This document shows positions 1 through 9,596 of a stretch of DNA of 64,000 bases, one piece after another. A model generated the notes under the pieces. It saw only the letters and a list, made by a program, of their open reading frames with translations. It was not told the origin of the DNA and did not search any database. The number at the start of each line of letters is the position of its first letter. Position 1 is the stretch's first letter. The position numbers and the translations under genes were made by a program. Source of the DNA: Mycobacterium sp. (GTDB lineage Bacteria; Actinomycetota; Actinomycetes; Mycobacteriales; Mycobacteriaceae); NCBI RefSeq assembly GCF_004298145.1, contig NZ_SCRH01000005.1, positions 62,001 to 126,000 on the forward strand, read 5' to 3'.

Positions 1-990
1 ACCAGCGGGCCCACCAACATCGGCTTGCTCAGCGTCGGGTCATACCGCCCCGCACGGGTGGTGACCAACGACGAACTATGCGAAAACATCGACTCGTCCG
101 ACGAGTGGATCTATTCGCGGACCGGAATCAAGACGCGCCGATTCGCGGCGCGCGACGAATCCGCCGCCTCCATGGCGACCGAGGCCGGGCGGGAGGCCAT
201 CGCCAAGGCCTCCCTCGAGGCGTCCGACATCGACTGCGTCATCGTCGCCACCAGCACCCACCTGCTGCAGACGCCTGCGTGCGCCCCGGCGGTCGCGGCG
301 GCACTGGGTGCCGCCGGCGTGCCCGCCTTCGACATCTCGGCCGGATGCGCCGGATTCGGCTACGCGCTCGGCGTCGCGGCCGACATGATTCGCGGCGGGA
401 CCGCCGCCAAGGTGTTGGTCCTGGGCTCGGAGAAGCTGTCACCCACCATCGACATGCAAGACCGCAGCAACTGCTTCATCTTCGCCGACGGCGCGGCCGG
501 AATGGTGGTGGGCGAGACGCCCGACCAAGGCATCGGGCCGACCGTCTGGGGCAGCGACGGCAACCAGGCCGGGGCGATCCGCCAGGACATCGACTGGCTC
601 GACTACCTGGAGAATCCGACCGGTCCGCGCCCGTACCTGCGGCTCGAGGGCAGCGCGGTCTTCCGGTGGGCGGCATTCGAGATGGGCAAAGTCGGCCAGC
701 AGGCCATGGACGCGGCGGGAATCCGGCCCGACGAGATCGACGTCTTTGTGCCGCACCAAGCCAACAGCCGAATCAACGAGCTCCTGGCCAGGAGCCTCGA
801 GCTGCGGCCGGACGCGGTGCTCGCCAACGACATCGAGCACACCGGCAACACGTCGGCGGCGTCCATCCCGTTGGCCATGGCCGAGGTGCTGGCGACGGGT
901 GCCGCCAAGGCCGGCGACCTGGCCCTGCTGATCGGTTACGGCGCCGGCCTGAGCTATGCCGCCCAGGTCGTGCGGCTGCCGCACGGCTGA
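1..990 (+). CDS. fabH: 3-oxoacyl-ACP synthase III, 5' end cut by window
   Basis: The reading frame is open from base 1, so the true start lies upstream; 329 residues are visible and only the first few are missing. FabH condenses long-chain acyl-CoA from FAS-I with malonyl-ACP, linking FAS-I to FAS-II for mycolic acid synthesis in the cytosol. The catalytic Cys is in SAGCAGFG (codon at 346-348); the His is in [11 protein letters not shown] and the Asn in GNTSAASIP, completing the Cys-His-Asn triad. An internal TTG at 25 could be mistaken for the start. It ends only 4 bp from the convergent DUF4229 gene. Identification is secure from motifs and overall sequence. Confidence 0.95.
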   Translation, partial: TSGPTNIGLLSVGSYRPARVVTNDELCENIDSSDEWIYSRTGIKTRRFAARDESAASMATEAGREAIAKASLEASDIDCVIVATSTHLLQTPACAPAVAAALGAAGVPAFDISAGCAGFGYALGVAADMIRGGTAAKVLVLGSEKLSPTIDMQDRSNCFIFADGAAGMVVGETPDQGIGPTVWGSDGNQAGAIRQDIDWLDYLENPTGPRPYLRLEGSAVFRWAAFEMGKVGQQAMDAAGIRPDEIDVFVPHQANSRINELLARSLELRPDAVLANDIEHTGNTSAASIPLAMAEVLATGAAKAGDLALLIGYGAGLSYAAQVVRLPHG

Positions 991-994
991 GCCG

Positions 995-1369
995 TCACTC
1001 GTCGTCGCGGGGCTCGTCGGGTGTCGCGTCCCCACGCAGCCGGGCCTGTAGCACCTCGCGCTCCCGGCGGCGCCGTTCTCCGGCGATCGCCAGCGCGGCG
1101 GTGGCGCGCCGGCGCAGCGGGCCGAACACCCAGATGCCCAGCGGCATCGCGATGACCAGACCGAACAGCGCGGCCACCACGAGCGGGAACTGGGCGATGC
1201 CCGCCAAGCGCGCGACACCGTAGATCACGGCGGTGAGCACGACCGCCAGCAGCAACCGCGCCGCCGAGTAGACCAAGACATGGAGGAGGACGTGGCTTTC
1301 CGCAACGCCCTCGCCGCCGGCGTCGTTCCGCGGGCTCCCGGTGCTGTTGTCGCTACCTTGTTGTGACAC
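995..1369 (-). CDS. DUF4229 small membrane protein
   Basis: A 124-aa protein beginning at a GTG. After a polar N-terminus of about 30 residues there are two hydrophobic segments (about 32-54 and 59-80) followed by a basic and acidic tail rich in Arg (GERRRREREVLQARLRG), the pattern of DUF4229 membrane proteins. It corresponds to Rv0531 of M. tuberculosis by order and sequence. It is divergent from the 53-aa gene at 1416 (46 bp between starts) and convergent with fabH. Function is unknown; position next to cytochrome c maturation genes is conserved but not explanatory. Confidence 0.8.
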   Translation of the reverse strand: MSQQGSDNSTGSPRNDAGGEGVAESHVLLHVLVYSAARLLLAVVLTAVIYGVARLAGIAQFPLVVAALFGLVIAMPLGIWVFGPLRRRATAALAIAGERRRREREVLQARLRGDATPDEPRDDE

Positions 1370-1415
1370 AGCCAGAGCCTACGGCGCGGGTATATTCGCC
1401 CGAAGGAGGTGTTGC

Positions 1416-1577
1416 GTGCTCTACCTGCTGCTCGTCGTGATTTTAGGAACGCTGATCTACGTCGGCTGGCGTGCGGCGCGGTCGCAGGCCCACCGACCGA
1501 AGACGCGTGTCATCGGGCCCGACGACGACCCGGATTTCTTGCGGCGGTTGGGCCACGGCGACAACAACCCGCGCTAG
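1416..1577 (+). CDS. 53-aa single-pass membrane protein
   Basis: GTG start preceded by an excellent ribosome binding site, GAAGGAGGT at 1402-1410, which decides this start over longer upstream possibilities. The protein has one N-terminal membrane segment (LYLLLVVILGTLIYVGW) and a charged cytosolic tail ending DDDPDFLRRLGHGDNNPR. A conserved small protein exists at the same place in other mycobacteria. Its TAG stop at 1575-1577 abuts the tandem repeat. Function unknown. Confidence 0.75.
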   Translation: MLYLLLVVILGTLIYVGWRAARSQAHRPKTRVIGPDDDPDFLRRLGHGDNNPR

Positions 1578-1733
1578 GCGGCCCGCCGCACCCGGCTTCG
1601 CCGCCCTTGCGACCGCCGCTAGCTTCATGGCGGCGGCCCGCCGCACCCGGCTTCGCCGCCCTTGCGACCGCCGCTAGCTTCATGGCGGCGGCCCGCCGCA
1701 CCCGGCTTCGCCGCCCTTGCGACCGCCGCTAGC
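1577..1733. repeat. Tandem repeat, 55-bp unit, 2.9 copies
   Basis: Three direct copies start at 1577, 1632 and 1687; the third breaks off at 1733. The copies appear identical as read. Each carries GC-rich inverted sequence (GGCGGCCCGCCGC). The array fills the space between two convergent genes and its last copy contains the TAG stop of the ParA-like gene (1729-1731). No spacers, so it is not CRISPR. It is a candidate VNTR locus. Confidence 0.9.
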
Positions 1734-3033
1734 CCAGGACGCCCGGGTTGCGCTGGTCACCGGGGAAACCGTCGGCGACGATGGCGGCCAGCTCGGTGAG
1801 CGCTTCGCGGGTCTCGCGCCGCAACCGGTCGAGGTCGATCTCGGCGCCCTCCTCGAGGTGCGGGTCGAACGGCACCAGCTGGACCGCGCGGCAGCGCCGG
1901 GAGAAGTGGTCGATCACCTTGTTCATGTCGACCTTGCCCGGGCGTGGGCGCACCCCGTTGATGACGGCGATCGCATTGCGGACCAGGTCTTCGTGGCCAT
2001 GGGCGTCCAGCCAGTCCAGCGTCGCCGACGCGCTGCGCGCGCCGTCGATGGACGCCGAGCTGACCACCACCAGGGCGTCGGCCTTGTCCAGCACCGACGT
2101 CATCACCGAGTGCAGCAACCCGGGGCCGCAGTCGGTGAGCACCAGGCCGTAGAACCGTTCCAGGATTTCCAGGATCCGCGCGTAGTCCTCGGCGCTGAAC
2201 GCCTCCGAGATGGCGGGGTCCGTCTCCGACGCGAGCACCTCCAGGCCGCTGGGCCCCTTCGAGGTGTAGCGGCGCACATCGCTGTAGCGCTCGATGGTTC
2301 CGGCGTCGTGCAGCAGCTGACGCACCGTCGCCGCTGTCTCCAGCGGGATCTTCTGGCTCAGCGTGCCGCGGTCGGGGTTGGCGTCCACGGCCACCACCCG
2401 GTCACCGCGGATGGACGCAAAGGTGGCGCCCAGCGTCGCGGCGATCGTCGTCTTGCCGACCCCGCCCTTCAACGACAGGAACGCCACCCGATACGAGCCC
2501 CGCAACGGACGGTTCACCTGGGCGACCAGGTTGTTGTACCGGCTCGCGCGGGGGCTTTCACCCAGGTTGATGAGCCCGCCCGACATCTTGTACAGCAGCA
2601 GGCGCCACCCGTCGGACGGCGGCGGCTGAACCGGCCGCAACAGCATGCCGGTGGACAGTTCCGGATACGGCGTGTGTGGCAGGTGCTCGGGACGCTGCGG
2701 CACCCCCCGCATCTGCGTGGGCGGCGCGTCCGGCCCGGCGTAGTAGGCGCCGTAGGCGGTGGGGTCGACGCGCGGGATACCGGTGACCGGTGTGGAGTCC
2801 CACGGCGGCATGCCGGGTCGGGGTGCCGTGGGCGGGGCCGGCTCCTGGTGCTCGGGTCCGGGGACGCGGCGTTCGGTGCGGAATCCGGCGAAGACGCGAG
2901 TTGGGGCGTCGCCGCCCGAATCCGACTGCCCTTCGCCGCTCTCCTGCTGGCCGGTCGCCGATGACGTCTGTGGGGGAATTTGCGTGGTCGGTTGTTCGGG
3001 CGGCCCCACGCCCGTCGTTGGATGCTCGGACAC
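1729..3033 (-). CDS. ParA/MinD-like ATPase with proline-rich N-terminus
   Basis: A 434-aa protein starting at GTG with SD GGGGGA 6 nt upstream. Residues 1-180 are low complexity and proline-rich; residues 180-430 are a SIMIBI-class P-loop domain with a deviant Walker A motif KGGVGKTT (189-196), a switch Asp in VVAVDANPDRG and a Walker B-like VLTDCGPG. This layout resembles the ESX-associated EspI-type and other mycobacterial MinD-like proteins. It is the Rv0530 equivalent and lies downstream of ccsA on the same strand with an 83-bp gap. Partner and cargo are unknown; a role in positioning or in membrane-complex regulation is inference. Confidence 0.85.
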   Translation of the reverse strand: MSEHPTTGVGPPEQPTTQIPPQTSSATGQQESGEGQSDSGGDAPTRVFAGFRTERRVPGPEHQEPAPPTAPRPGMPPWDSTPVTGIPRVDPTAYGAYYAGPDAPPTQMRGVPQRPEHLPHTPYPELSTGMLLRPVQPPPSDGWRLLLYKMSGGLINLGESPRASRYNNLVAQVNRPLRGSYRVAFLSLKGGVGKTTIAATLGATFASIRGDRVVAVDANPDRGTLSQKIPLETAATVRQLLHDAGTIERYSDVRRYTSKGPSGLEVLASETDPAISEAFSAEDYARILEILERFYGLVLTDCGPGLLHSVMTSVLDKADALVVVSSASIDGARSASATLDWLDAHGHEDLVRNAIAVINGVRPRPGKVDMNKVIDHFSRRCRAVQLVPFDPHLEEGAEIDLDRLRRETREALTELAAIVADGFPGDQRNPGVLG

Positions 3034-3116
3034 TGCATTCCCCCTTGTTGTGCGGCCTCGGTGTGCGCTATTCCCTTTTGTGCCTTATTCGGGGCGGTTG
3101 TTCACCTAGTTCACCC

Positions 3117-4094
3117 TCACCCCACGCCCGCGTAAGAATGCAGGCCGACAGTGACCAGGTTAACGAAGAACAAATTGAAGATCATGGCTACAAACCCTGC
3201 GACATTGATCCAGGCGGCTTTCCTGTCCCGCCAGCCGGCGGTCGACCTGGCGTGCAGGTAGGCGGCGTAGATCACCCACGCGACGAAGGACACGGTCTCT
3301 TTGGGGTCCCAGCCCCAATATCTGCCCCAGGCTTCTTCCGCCCAGATGGCCCCGAAAATGACCCCGAAACCGAACACCGGGAACGCGAAGATCGTGGTGC
3401 GGTAGGCGATGCGGTCCAGGGTCTCCGCGTCGGGGAAGCGCCGCAGCAGCCGGGCCGGCGCGCTGTCGTCATCGGGATCGCCCAGCCGCGAGGTGCGCAG
3501 CAGGAACAGGATGCTGGCGATCCCGGCGACCAGGAACACCCCGGATCCCAGGCTGACCACCGACACGTGGATGGGCAGCCAGTAGGACTGCAGCGCGGGC
3601 ATCACCGGTGCGGCATTGGTGTAAAGCCAGCGTCCCGACACCGTGAGCAGGATCAGCACCGGCAGCAGCAGAAAAACCCACAGCGGGCGGTATTGGGGGC
3701 GGCGCAGCACCACCGCCCCGGCGATCAACCCGCACAGGCAGGTCAGGTTGATGAATTCGTACATGTTGCCCCACGGCACCCGCACCGTGGCCAGGCCGCG
3801 CAGCACCAGGCACGCCAGCAGCAGGCCGGTGCCCAGGTAAACCACGGACAACCCGGCACGGCCGACGCGCTCGTCGATCGGGCGCTGGGCTGCCTCTTCG
3901 ACCACGCCGGGGGTGGTGGAGTCGGAGCTGACCGAACCGGCCAGCACCCGGTCGCGCTGATCCGCGCGACGCCCGCCCGCGTACGCCAGCTCGATGGCCA
4001 ACAGCAGCAGGGCGATGACCAGGGTGACGACGGCCGACGTGAACGCCCAGTCCGAGTAGCGCGCCAGCTCGATGTCGACGTGCAGTGTGTTCAT
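3117..4094 (-). CDS. ccsA: Cytochrome c biogenesis protein CcsA
   Basis: A 325-aa polytopic membrane protein of the CcsA/ResC family, which with ResB delivers haem to apocytochrome c outside the membrane (System II). The haem-binding tryptophan-rich loop WGRYWGWDPKETVSFVAW is present near the C-terminus, with conserved His in LYAAYLHARST and VGLHSYAGVG. The ATG at 4092-4094 overlaps the TGA of resB (ATGA), which fixes the start; a longer in-frame extension upstream is only overlap with resB. Last gene of the hemL-ccs operon. Confidence 0.93.
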   Translation of the reverse strand: MNTLHVDIELARYSDWAFTSAVVTLVIALLLLAIELAYAGGRRADQRDRVLAGSVSSDSTTPGVVEEAAQRPIDERVGRAGLSVVYLGTGLLLACLVLRGLATVRVPWGNMYEFINLTCLCGLIAGAVVLRRPQYRPLWVFLLLPVLILLTVSGRWLYTNAAPVMPALQSYWLPIHVSVVSLGSGVFLVAGIASILFLLRTSRLGDPDDDSAPARLLRRFPDAETLDRIAYRTTIFAFPVFGFGVIFGAIWAEEAWGRYWGWDPKETVSFVAWVIYAAYLHARSTAGWRDRKAAWINVAGFVAMIFNLFFVNLVTVGLHSYAGVG

Positions 4095-5752
4095 GTGACG
4101 TCCACCTGAGAACTCCTTTGGGACACCGGGGGCGTCTCGGCGCGACCCTCCGCGCCGGGCACGCCCAGTCCGTCCAGCAACCGCTCGGTCAATCGCTCGA
4201 ACTCGTCGCCCCACCCGGAGTTGTCGGTTCGCGCGAGGCCGCCCAGCTCGACGTTCACCGTACCGGGTGCCCCGCCGGCGTCCGGCGTCAGACGGACCCA
4301 CACCCGGCGGCGGCGCACCAGCAGCGACACCAGCAGACCGCCCATCATCGTGATCGCGAAGACGAGCACCCACGTCTGGCCCGGGTCATGGGAGACCTGC
4401 AAGTTGACGAACGGCACGGCGCCGTCGAAGCGGACCACGGTGCCGGCCGCCGGCCCCTGGTCGATCCGCACCGCCTGGCCCGCGCGCAGGTTGACCCGCT
4501 TCTCCTTGATCAGCCGGCCCTGCTCGATCAGCCGGGGATCCAGGGTGAACAGCGACTGCGGCCGCCCGGTGTCCAGGCCGGTGTCGCCGCGGTAGATGTC
4601 GACGGCCACCGCGGGGGCGTTCAGTGCCGGGAAGCGCGACGACAGGAGCGCGCCGTCCAGCTGTTCGGTCGGCGCCAGCAGGCCCTGGATGGCGATCTGA
4701 TGCTTGCGGCGCTCCGCGGGATTGGGGTAGCTGCCGGCCGGCGGATCGATCCGCGCCACGCCCGACGAGAGCAGGGTTTGCGGATTGTCCGGTCGCCACT
4801 GCATGGTCGACGTGCGGATCTGCCCGTCCGGGAAAGTGACGCTGAAGGTGGGCGCGTAGCCGTGCCCCTGCAGGTACACGCGATCACCGCCGAGCCGCAG
4901 CGGGTGGTTGACCTCCAGCTCGTAGTGCCGCCAGGTGTTGGCGGTCAGGTCCTCGCCGGACTGATAGTCGATGTGCGCGGCGAACGAGGTGGCCTGCCCG
5001 GACGGCAGGTAGTGCGCCACGAAGTCGTCGACCCGGATGCACAGCGGGTGCAGCGAGGTGCCGTCGACGGTGTTGCCGGCCCGGAACGAGTCGAACGCGG
5101 CGGGTGACGCGGAGCAGAAGCCCGGGCCGCCGTCGGCGATGACGATCACGTTGCCTTCGTAGCCGAACAGCTTGCCGGCCGCCACCGCGGCCAGCAGGCC
5201 CAGCAGGGAGAAGTGGAAGAGGATGTTGCCGAATTCGCGCAGGTAGCCCTTCTCGGCGGACACCTCCACGACTTCCGCACCCGCTGGGTCGGCGCCGTCG
5301 CGGTGCCGGATGGCGGTGCGCCAGCCGCGCAGCCGGCCGGTGATCGCGTTGGCCAGGGTGTTCAGCTCTTCGGCGCTGGCCTGGATGTGCTGACTGGAGT
5401 ACTTGGGCAGCCGGACCAGGTTGCGCGGGGCGGCGACCGGGGTGGACCGCAGGCCGCGGACATGCTCGATCATTCGCGGGGTGACGCAGCCGACCAGCGA
5501 CACGAACAGCAGCACGTAGATGGCGGTGAACCAGAAGCTGGAGAACACATTGAAGGCCTGCAACCGATCCAGCCACGGCCCGATCACCGGGTGGGCTTTC
5601 AGGTAGTCGTCGACCTTGCCGGCGTTGAGGCTGCGCTGCGGCGCCAGCGCCCCGGGTATCGCGCCGAGCGCGAGCAGGAACAACAGCACGAGCGCGGTGC
5701 CCATGGACGTCAACGCGCGCCAGGTATTGCGACCCTTTTGAACGAGCCCCAC
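4091..5752 (-). CDS. ResB/Ccs1-like cytochrome c synthesis protein
   Basis: A 553-aa ResB-family protein, partner of CcsA in System II haem ligation. The N-terminal part has three membrane segments (TALVLLFLLALGAIPGAL, FTAIYVLLFVSLVGCV and a third near LLGLLAAVAAG), then a large extracytoplasmic domain, then a final segment (VLVFAITMMGGLLVSLLV) and a basic tail. The GTG at 5750-5752 is preferred; a TTG overlapping the ccdA stop is the alternative. Length is close to the 529-aa Rv0528. Overlaps ccsA by 4 nt. Confidence 0.9.
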   Translation of the reverse strand: MGLVQKGRNTWRALTSMGTALVLLFLLALGAIPGALAPQRSLNAGKVDDYLKAHPVIGPWLDRLQAFNVFSSFWFTAIYVLLFVSLVGCVTPRMIEHVRGLRSTPVAAPRNLVRLPKYSSQHIQASAEELNTLANAITGRLRGWRTAIRHRDGADPAGAEVVEVSAEKGYLREFGNILFHFSLLGLLAAVAAGKLFGYEGNVIVIADGGPGFCSASPAAFDSFRAGNTVDGTSLHPLCIRVDDFVAHYLPSGQATSFAAHIDYQSGEDLTANTWRHYELEVNHPLRLGGDRVYLQGHGYAPTFSVTFPDGQIRTSTMQWRPDNPQTLLSSGVARIDPPAGSYPNPAERRKHQIAIQGLLAPTEQLDGALLSSRFPALNAPAVAVDIYRGDTGLDTGRPQSLFTLDPRLIEQGRLIKEKRVNLRAGQAVRIDQGPAAGTVVRFDGAVPFVNLQVSHDPGQTWVLVFAITMMGGLLVSLLVRRRRVWVRLTPDAGGAPGTVNVELGGLARTDNSGWGDEFERLTERLLDGLGVPGAEGRAETPPVSQRSSQVDVT

Positions 5753-5763
5753 GAGGAGTTGCC

Positions 5764-6555
5764 TCAAATCGGCAGCCTCACGTCGGACACGAACGCGTCG
5801 CGCAGCCAGGAGACGAAGTCGTTCCACACGCCGGTGACCAGCAGGGCACCGACCGTGATCAGCAGCGCGCCGCCGAACACCTGGATGGCCCGGGTGTGCC
5901 GGCGCAGCCAGCCCATTCCCGCCACCGCGCCCGCCGAGCCGAGTGCCAGCAGCACGAACGGGATGCCCAGGCCCAGGCAGTACGCGATCACCAACACGGT
6001 TCCGCGCGCCACGCTGGCGCCGTCGGTGGCCGAGGCGACGGTGATCACGCCGGCCAGCGTCGGCCCCAGGCACGGCGTCCAGCCCAAGGCGAACACCGCG
6101 CCCAGCACCGGCGCCCCGGCGACCGTGGTCAGCTGCCGCGGGCTGAACCGGGCCTGGCGTTGCAGGGCCGGGACGAGCCCGACGAACACCAGCCCCATCA
6201 CGATGGTCAGCACGCCGCCGGCCCGCTGCAGCAGCAGCTGGTTGGTGATCAGCGTGGTCGTCATGCCGAGGACGGCGACGGTGCCGAGCACGAACACCGT
6301 GGTGAACCCGGCGACGAACAGTGCCGCCGAGCCGGCGACCCGCCACCGGGCAGAACTCGGGGGGCGCCACAAGGTGGAGTTCGTTCCCGGGGGCGGCTGT
6401 TCGTCAACGCCGACGACCGCGGCCAGGTACGAGAGATAACCGGGCACCAATGGCACCACGCAGGGTGAGGCGAACGACACCAGCCCGGCCAGCAGGCACA
6501 CGCCGAGCGCCACCACAAGCGGCCCGGCGGCGGCGATCTGGGTGAAGCCGGTCAT
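5764..6555 (-). CDS. ccdA: Thiol-disulfide transporter CcdA
   Basis: A 263-aa DsbD/CcdA-family protein that moves electrons from cytosolic thioredoxin to extracytoplasmic thiol proteins. Six hydrophobic segments are visible. The two redox cysteines are in FASPCVVPLVPGY and WTPCLGPTLAG, each followed by the family prolines. The ATG (6553-6555) overlaps the stop of the TlpA-like gene (ATGA), indicating translational coupling. It probably keeps the neighbouring lipoprotein thioredoxin reduced so that the CXXCH of apocytochromes can accept haem. Confidence 0.93.
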   Translation of the reverse strand: MTGFTQIAAAGPLVVALGVCLLAGLVSFASPCVVPLVPGYLSYLAAVVGVDEQPPPGTNSTLWRPPSSARWRVAGSAALFVAGFTTVFVLGTVAVLGMTTTLITNQLLLQRAGGVLTIVMGLVFVGLVPALQRQARFSPRQLTTVAGAPVLGAVFALGWTPCLGPTLAGVITVASATDGASVARGTVLVIAYCLGLGIPFVLLALGSAGAVAGMGWLRRHTRAIQVFGGALLITVGALLVTGVWNDFVSWLRDAFVSDVRLPI

Positions 6556-7145
6556 TCTTGCGCCATTCGCTGCACCACGGGCTGCAGGTCGGCCGCCAGC
6601 ATTTCGCGCAGGAAGACCGCCGCGACGCGGTGCTGGCGGTCCAGGATCAGCGTGGACGGGATCACGGTGGTGGGGTAGCGGCCACCGAACGCGATCAGGG
6701 TGCGCATGGCCGGGTCGTAGATCGACGGGAACGTGACGTGCCGATCGTTCACGAAGTCCAGCGCCGCTTGCCGGTTGTTGTCGCGGACGTCGATGCCCAG
6801 AAAGGACACCCCGGCGCCGCGGGTGGCGTCATACACCTGCTGGAGCTGGCTGACCTCGGCCCGGCACGGTCCGCACCACTGCCCCCAGACGTTGATGACC
6901 ACGACCCGGCCGGCGAAGATCGGATCGTCCAGCGACAGCGTGTGCCCGGGGTCGGCCAGGTCGGGGCCGGACAGTGGGCCGGGGCGGCCACGGCTGGACG
7001 GCGGGTTGTAGTAGATGTCGGTCTTGCCGCCGGGCGACACGAATTCGAAGGTGCCGCCCTGGGCGACCGCGTCATGGCCGGCGGAACAGCCGGCGAGCAG
7101 GCTCGTCAGCAGCACCCCGGCCAGCGCCTGTCGCCAGATGATCAC
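6552..7145 (-). CDS. TlpA/ResA-like thioredoxin lipoprotein
   Basis: A 197-aa exported thioredoxin-fold protein. The GTG start overlaps the stop of the upstream phosphatase gene (GTGA). The N-terminal signal ends in a lipobox LLAGC (Cys about residue 19), so the protein is probably anchored to the outer face of the membrane. The active site is WGQWCGPCRAE, a classical CXXC, and the cis-Pro region is YPTTVIPSTLILD. In context it is the apocytochrome c thiol reductase that works between CcdA and CcsA/ResB. Equivalent to Rv0526. Confidence 0.9.
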   Translation of the reverse strand: MIIWRQALAGVLLTSLLAGCSAGHDAVAQGGTFEFVSPGGKTDIYYNPPSSRGRPGPLSGPDLADPGHTLSLDDPIFAGRVVVINVWGQWCGPCRAEVSQLQQVYDATRGAGVSFLGIDVRDNNRQAALDFVNDRHVTFPSIYDPAMRTLIAFGGRYPTTVIPSTLILDRQHRVAAVFLREMLAADLQPVVQRMAQE

Positions 7146-7750
7146 GGCGCCGCCGGCTGGCAGTACTCGACGTCGACCAGCCGGTCGCCGTCGTAGACGA
7201 GGGTCGTCACCGACGCGAGGCCGCATTGCCGTCGCCGCGGGTCGTGCCACAGCCGCTGACCGGTGAGGTGCAGGCGCAGCGTCCACACCGGCAGCTGGTG
7301 GCTGACGCACAACACCTCGTGGCCGGTGCCGCGGGCGCGGGCCTTGTCGACCGCCGTCTCCATCCGGGCCGCGATCTCGGCGTAGGGCTCACCCCAGGAC
7401 GGCCGGAAAGGGTTGCGCAGCTGCCACCACACCCGCGGGTCGCGCCAGGCGCCGTCGCCGGGGCTGACGCGGCGGCCCTGGAAGAAGTTGGCGGACTCGA
7501 TCAGGTCCGGGTCGCTGTCGACGGGAAGGCTGTGCTTGGCGGCGATGGGCGCGGCGGTTTCCTGGGCCCGTTGCAGGGGCGAGGCGATGACCGCGACGAT
7601 GTCGCGGTCGGCGAGCGTGTCGGCCACCGCGGCCGCCTGCGCCCGGCCCGCCTCGGACAGGTGAAACCCGGGCAGCCGCCCATAGAGGATGCCGCTCGGG
7701 TTGTACACCTCGCCGTGCCGCACGACGTGCACGCGGGTTTGCTCGGCCAT
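7142..7750 (-). CDS. Histidine phosphatase superfamily protein
   Basis: A 202-aa phosphoglycerate-mutase-like protein. The phospho-accepting His is in the N-terminal HVVRHGE motif (about residues 8-14); the second His is in CVSHQLPVW. It lacks the insertions of true dPGM enzymes such as the gpmA product at 41.7 kb and is more likely a phosphatase; its substrate is unknown. Its ATG shares one base with the hemL stop (TGATG). Conserved location (Rv0525) between hemL and the cytochrome c genes suggests co-expression rather than a defined haem role. Confidence 0.85.
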   Translation of the reverse strand: MAEQTRVHVVRHGEVYNPSGILYGRLPGFHLSEAGRAQAAAVADTLADRDIVAVIASPLQRAQETAAPIAAKHSLPVDSDPDLIESANFFQGRRVSPGDGAWRDPRVWWQLRNPFRPSWGEPYAEIAARMETAVDKARARGTGHEVLCVSHQLPVWTLRLHLTGQRLWHDPRRRQCGLASVTTLVYDGDRLVDVEYCQPAAP

Positions 7751-9099
7751 CAGGATTTCCCCTCCTCGGCTTCCGCGGCCGCCCGGGCCGCGGCCGGCAG
7801 GGCGTCGGCGATGCGGTCGAACGCGCCGTCGTCCAGCGCGGTCGAGACGAACCACGCCTCGAAGGCGCTGCACGGCGGGTAAACGCCCGCGTCCAGCAGC
7901 GCGTGAAAGAACGGCGGATAACGCCAGGTCTCGGTGGCCCGTGCGGACGCGAAGTCCGTCACTGGCGTGTCCGAGAAGAACACGCTGAGCATATTGCCGG
8001 CACGCGGAATCTGGTGTGGCACACCGGCATTCGTCAGGGCTTCGGAGAAGAGCCCGGCCAGGCGGTCCGCGTTGGCATCCAGCGCGGCGTAGGCGTCGGC
8101 GTCGGCGTTGCGCAGCGTCGCCAGCCCGGCCGCCATGGCGACCGGGTTTCCCGACAAGGTGCCGGCCTGATACACCGGGCCCAGCGGCGCCAGCCGCTCC
8201 ATCACCTCGGCCCGCCCACCGAAGGCGGCGGCCGGCAAGCCGCCGCTCATCACCTTGCCGAAGGTGAACAGGTCGGCGTCGACCGGATCGATTCCGTACC
8301 AACCGCTTCGGCTGACCCGGAAGCCCGTCATCACCTCGTCGACGATCAGCAGGGCGCCGTGTTCGACGGCCAGCGCGCGCAGCGCCGCGTTGTAGCCGGC
8401 CGCGGGGGGAACGACCCCCATGTTGCCGGGGCTGGCTTCGGTGATCACCGCGGCGATCTGGTCGCCGAACCGGGCGAAGGTCTGGTGCACGGCGTCGATG
8501 TCGTTGTAGGGCAACACGATGGTGTCGGCCGCCGTCGCCCCGGTGACCCCGGGTGAGGACGGCAGGCCCAGCGTCGCCACCCCGGAGCCGGCGTCGGCGA
8601 GCAACGCGTCGACATGGCCGTGGTAGCAGCCGGAGAACTTGATGACCTTGGCGCGGCCGGTGAAGCCGCGGGCCAGCCGCACCGCGCTCATGGTGGCCTC
8701 GGTGCCGGAGTTGACCAGCCGGATCCGCTCGACCGGCGCCACCCGCCCGATCATCTCGGCGGCCAGCTCGCTCTCCGCCGGGGTGGGCGCCCCGAACGAC
8801 AGACCCGAGGCGGCAGCTCTGGCGACGGCGTCGACCACGGCGGGGTGGGCGTGCCCCAGGATCATCGGGCCCCACGAACAGACCAGGTCCACGTACCGGT
8901 TGCCGTCGGCGTCGGTCAGCCAGCATCCGCGTGCCTGCGTGATGAACGGTGGCGTCCCGCCCACCGCGGTGAACGCTCGAACGGGAGAGTTCACCCCGCC
9001 GGGAATGACGGCGCAGGCATCCTCGAACAACCGCGCCGACGCCGCCGTTGCCCGGGGGGTTCCGGCGGCGTGCGCCGTCGCCTGGTCACTGCTTCCCAT
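7750..9099 (-). CDS. hemL: Glutamate-1-semialdehyde 2,1-aminomutase
   Basis: A 449-aa PLP enzyme converting glutamate-1-semialdehyde to 5-aminolevulinate, the C5 route to haem begun by HemA at 22-23.5 kb. The PLP Lys is in [19 protein letters not shown] and the Asp in [12 protein letters not shown]. Length is normal for the family. It is the first gene of a minus-strand run in which each gene touches or overlaps the next as far as ccdA, linking haem synthesis with cytochrome c assembly. Confidence 0.96.
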   Translation of the reverse strand: MGSSDQATAHAAGTPRATAASARLFEDACAVIPGGVNSPVRAFTAVGGTPPFITQARGCWLTDADGNRYVDLVCSWGPMILGHAHPAVVDAVARAAASGLSFGAPTPAESELAAEMIGRVAPVERIRLVNSGTEATMSAVRLARGFTGRAKVIKFSGCYHGHVDALLADAGSGVATLGLPSSPGVTGATAADTIVLPYNDIDAVHQTFARFGDQIAAVITEASPGNMGVVPPAAGYNAALRALAVEHGALLIVDEVMTGFRVSRSGWYGIDPVDADLFTFGKVMSGGLPAAAFGGRAEVMERLAPLGPVYQAGTLSGNPVAMAAGLATLRNADADAYAALDANADRLAGLFSEALTNAGVPHQIPRAGNMLSVFFSDTPVTDFASARATETWRYPPFFHALLDAGVYPPCSAFEAWFVSTALDDGAFDRIADALPAAARAAAEAEEGKS

Positions 9100-9200
9100 G
9101 ACGACTAGTGTCCCAGCCTTCGCGACCCATCCAACTACAGGGTGTAGCAGAAGGTGTATCGGGGTTGTCCTGGCCCGGCGTCTGCGAGTTGGATGGGCGT

Positions 9201-9596
9201 ATGCGATTCCCGCAAGGACTTGCCCGGTTCAACCGTCACGTCACCAACCCGATTCAGCGGATGTGGGCCGGTTGGCTCCCGTCGTTCGGGATCGTGGAGC
9301 ACGTGGGGCGGCGCTCGGGCAAGCCGTACCGCACACCGGTGAACGTGTTCAACACCGACGTCGATGGCAAACCCGGGGTGGCGATCGTGCTGACCTACGG
9401 CCCGGACCGGGACTGGCTGAAGAATCTGACCGCGGCGGGTGGCGGGCGCCTGCGCAGCAAGGGCAAAACCTTTGGCATCGCCGATCCGCGCGTGGTCTCC
9501 AGGGACGAGGCGGCGGCGCACGTCACGCGCGGGATGCGACGGGTTTTCGCCAGGCTGCCGTTCGAGCAGGCGGTGTTGCTCACCCGGACTTCCTGA
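9201..9596 (+). CDS. Deazaflavin-dependent nitroreductase family protein
   Basis: A 131-aa split beta-barrel protein of the Ddn/F420-dependent family (DUF385). Typical motifs are [19 protein letters not shown] near the N-terminus and [20 protein letters not shown] in the middle, which contact cofactor F420. The ATG at 9201 gives the family length of about 131 aa, equal to Rv0523c; an in-frame upstream start at 9108 would add residues unlike the family. Physiological substrate is unknown; relatives reduce quinones. Confidence 0.85.
   Translation: MRFPQGLARFNRHVTNPIQRMWAGWLPSFGIVEHVGRRSGKPYRTPVNVFNTDVDGKPGVAIVLTYGPDRDWLKNLTAAGGGRLRSKGKTFGIADPRVVSRDEAAAHVTRGMRRVFARLPFEQAVLLTRTS

Noticed and set aside
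1577..1733. Possible CRISPR array
   Set aside because: Units are back to back and essentially identical with no unique spacers, and no cas genes are present. The same applies to the arrays at 49764 and 60111.
4091..6370. Long ResB frame of 759 aa
   Set aside because: The part beyond 5752 is ccdA in another frame; ResB length and motifs start near 5752.
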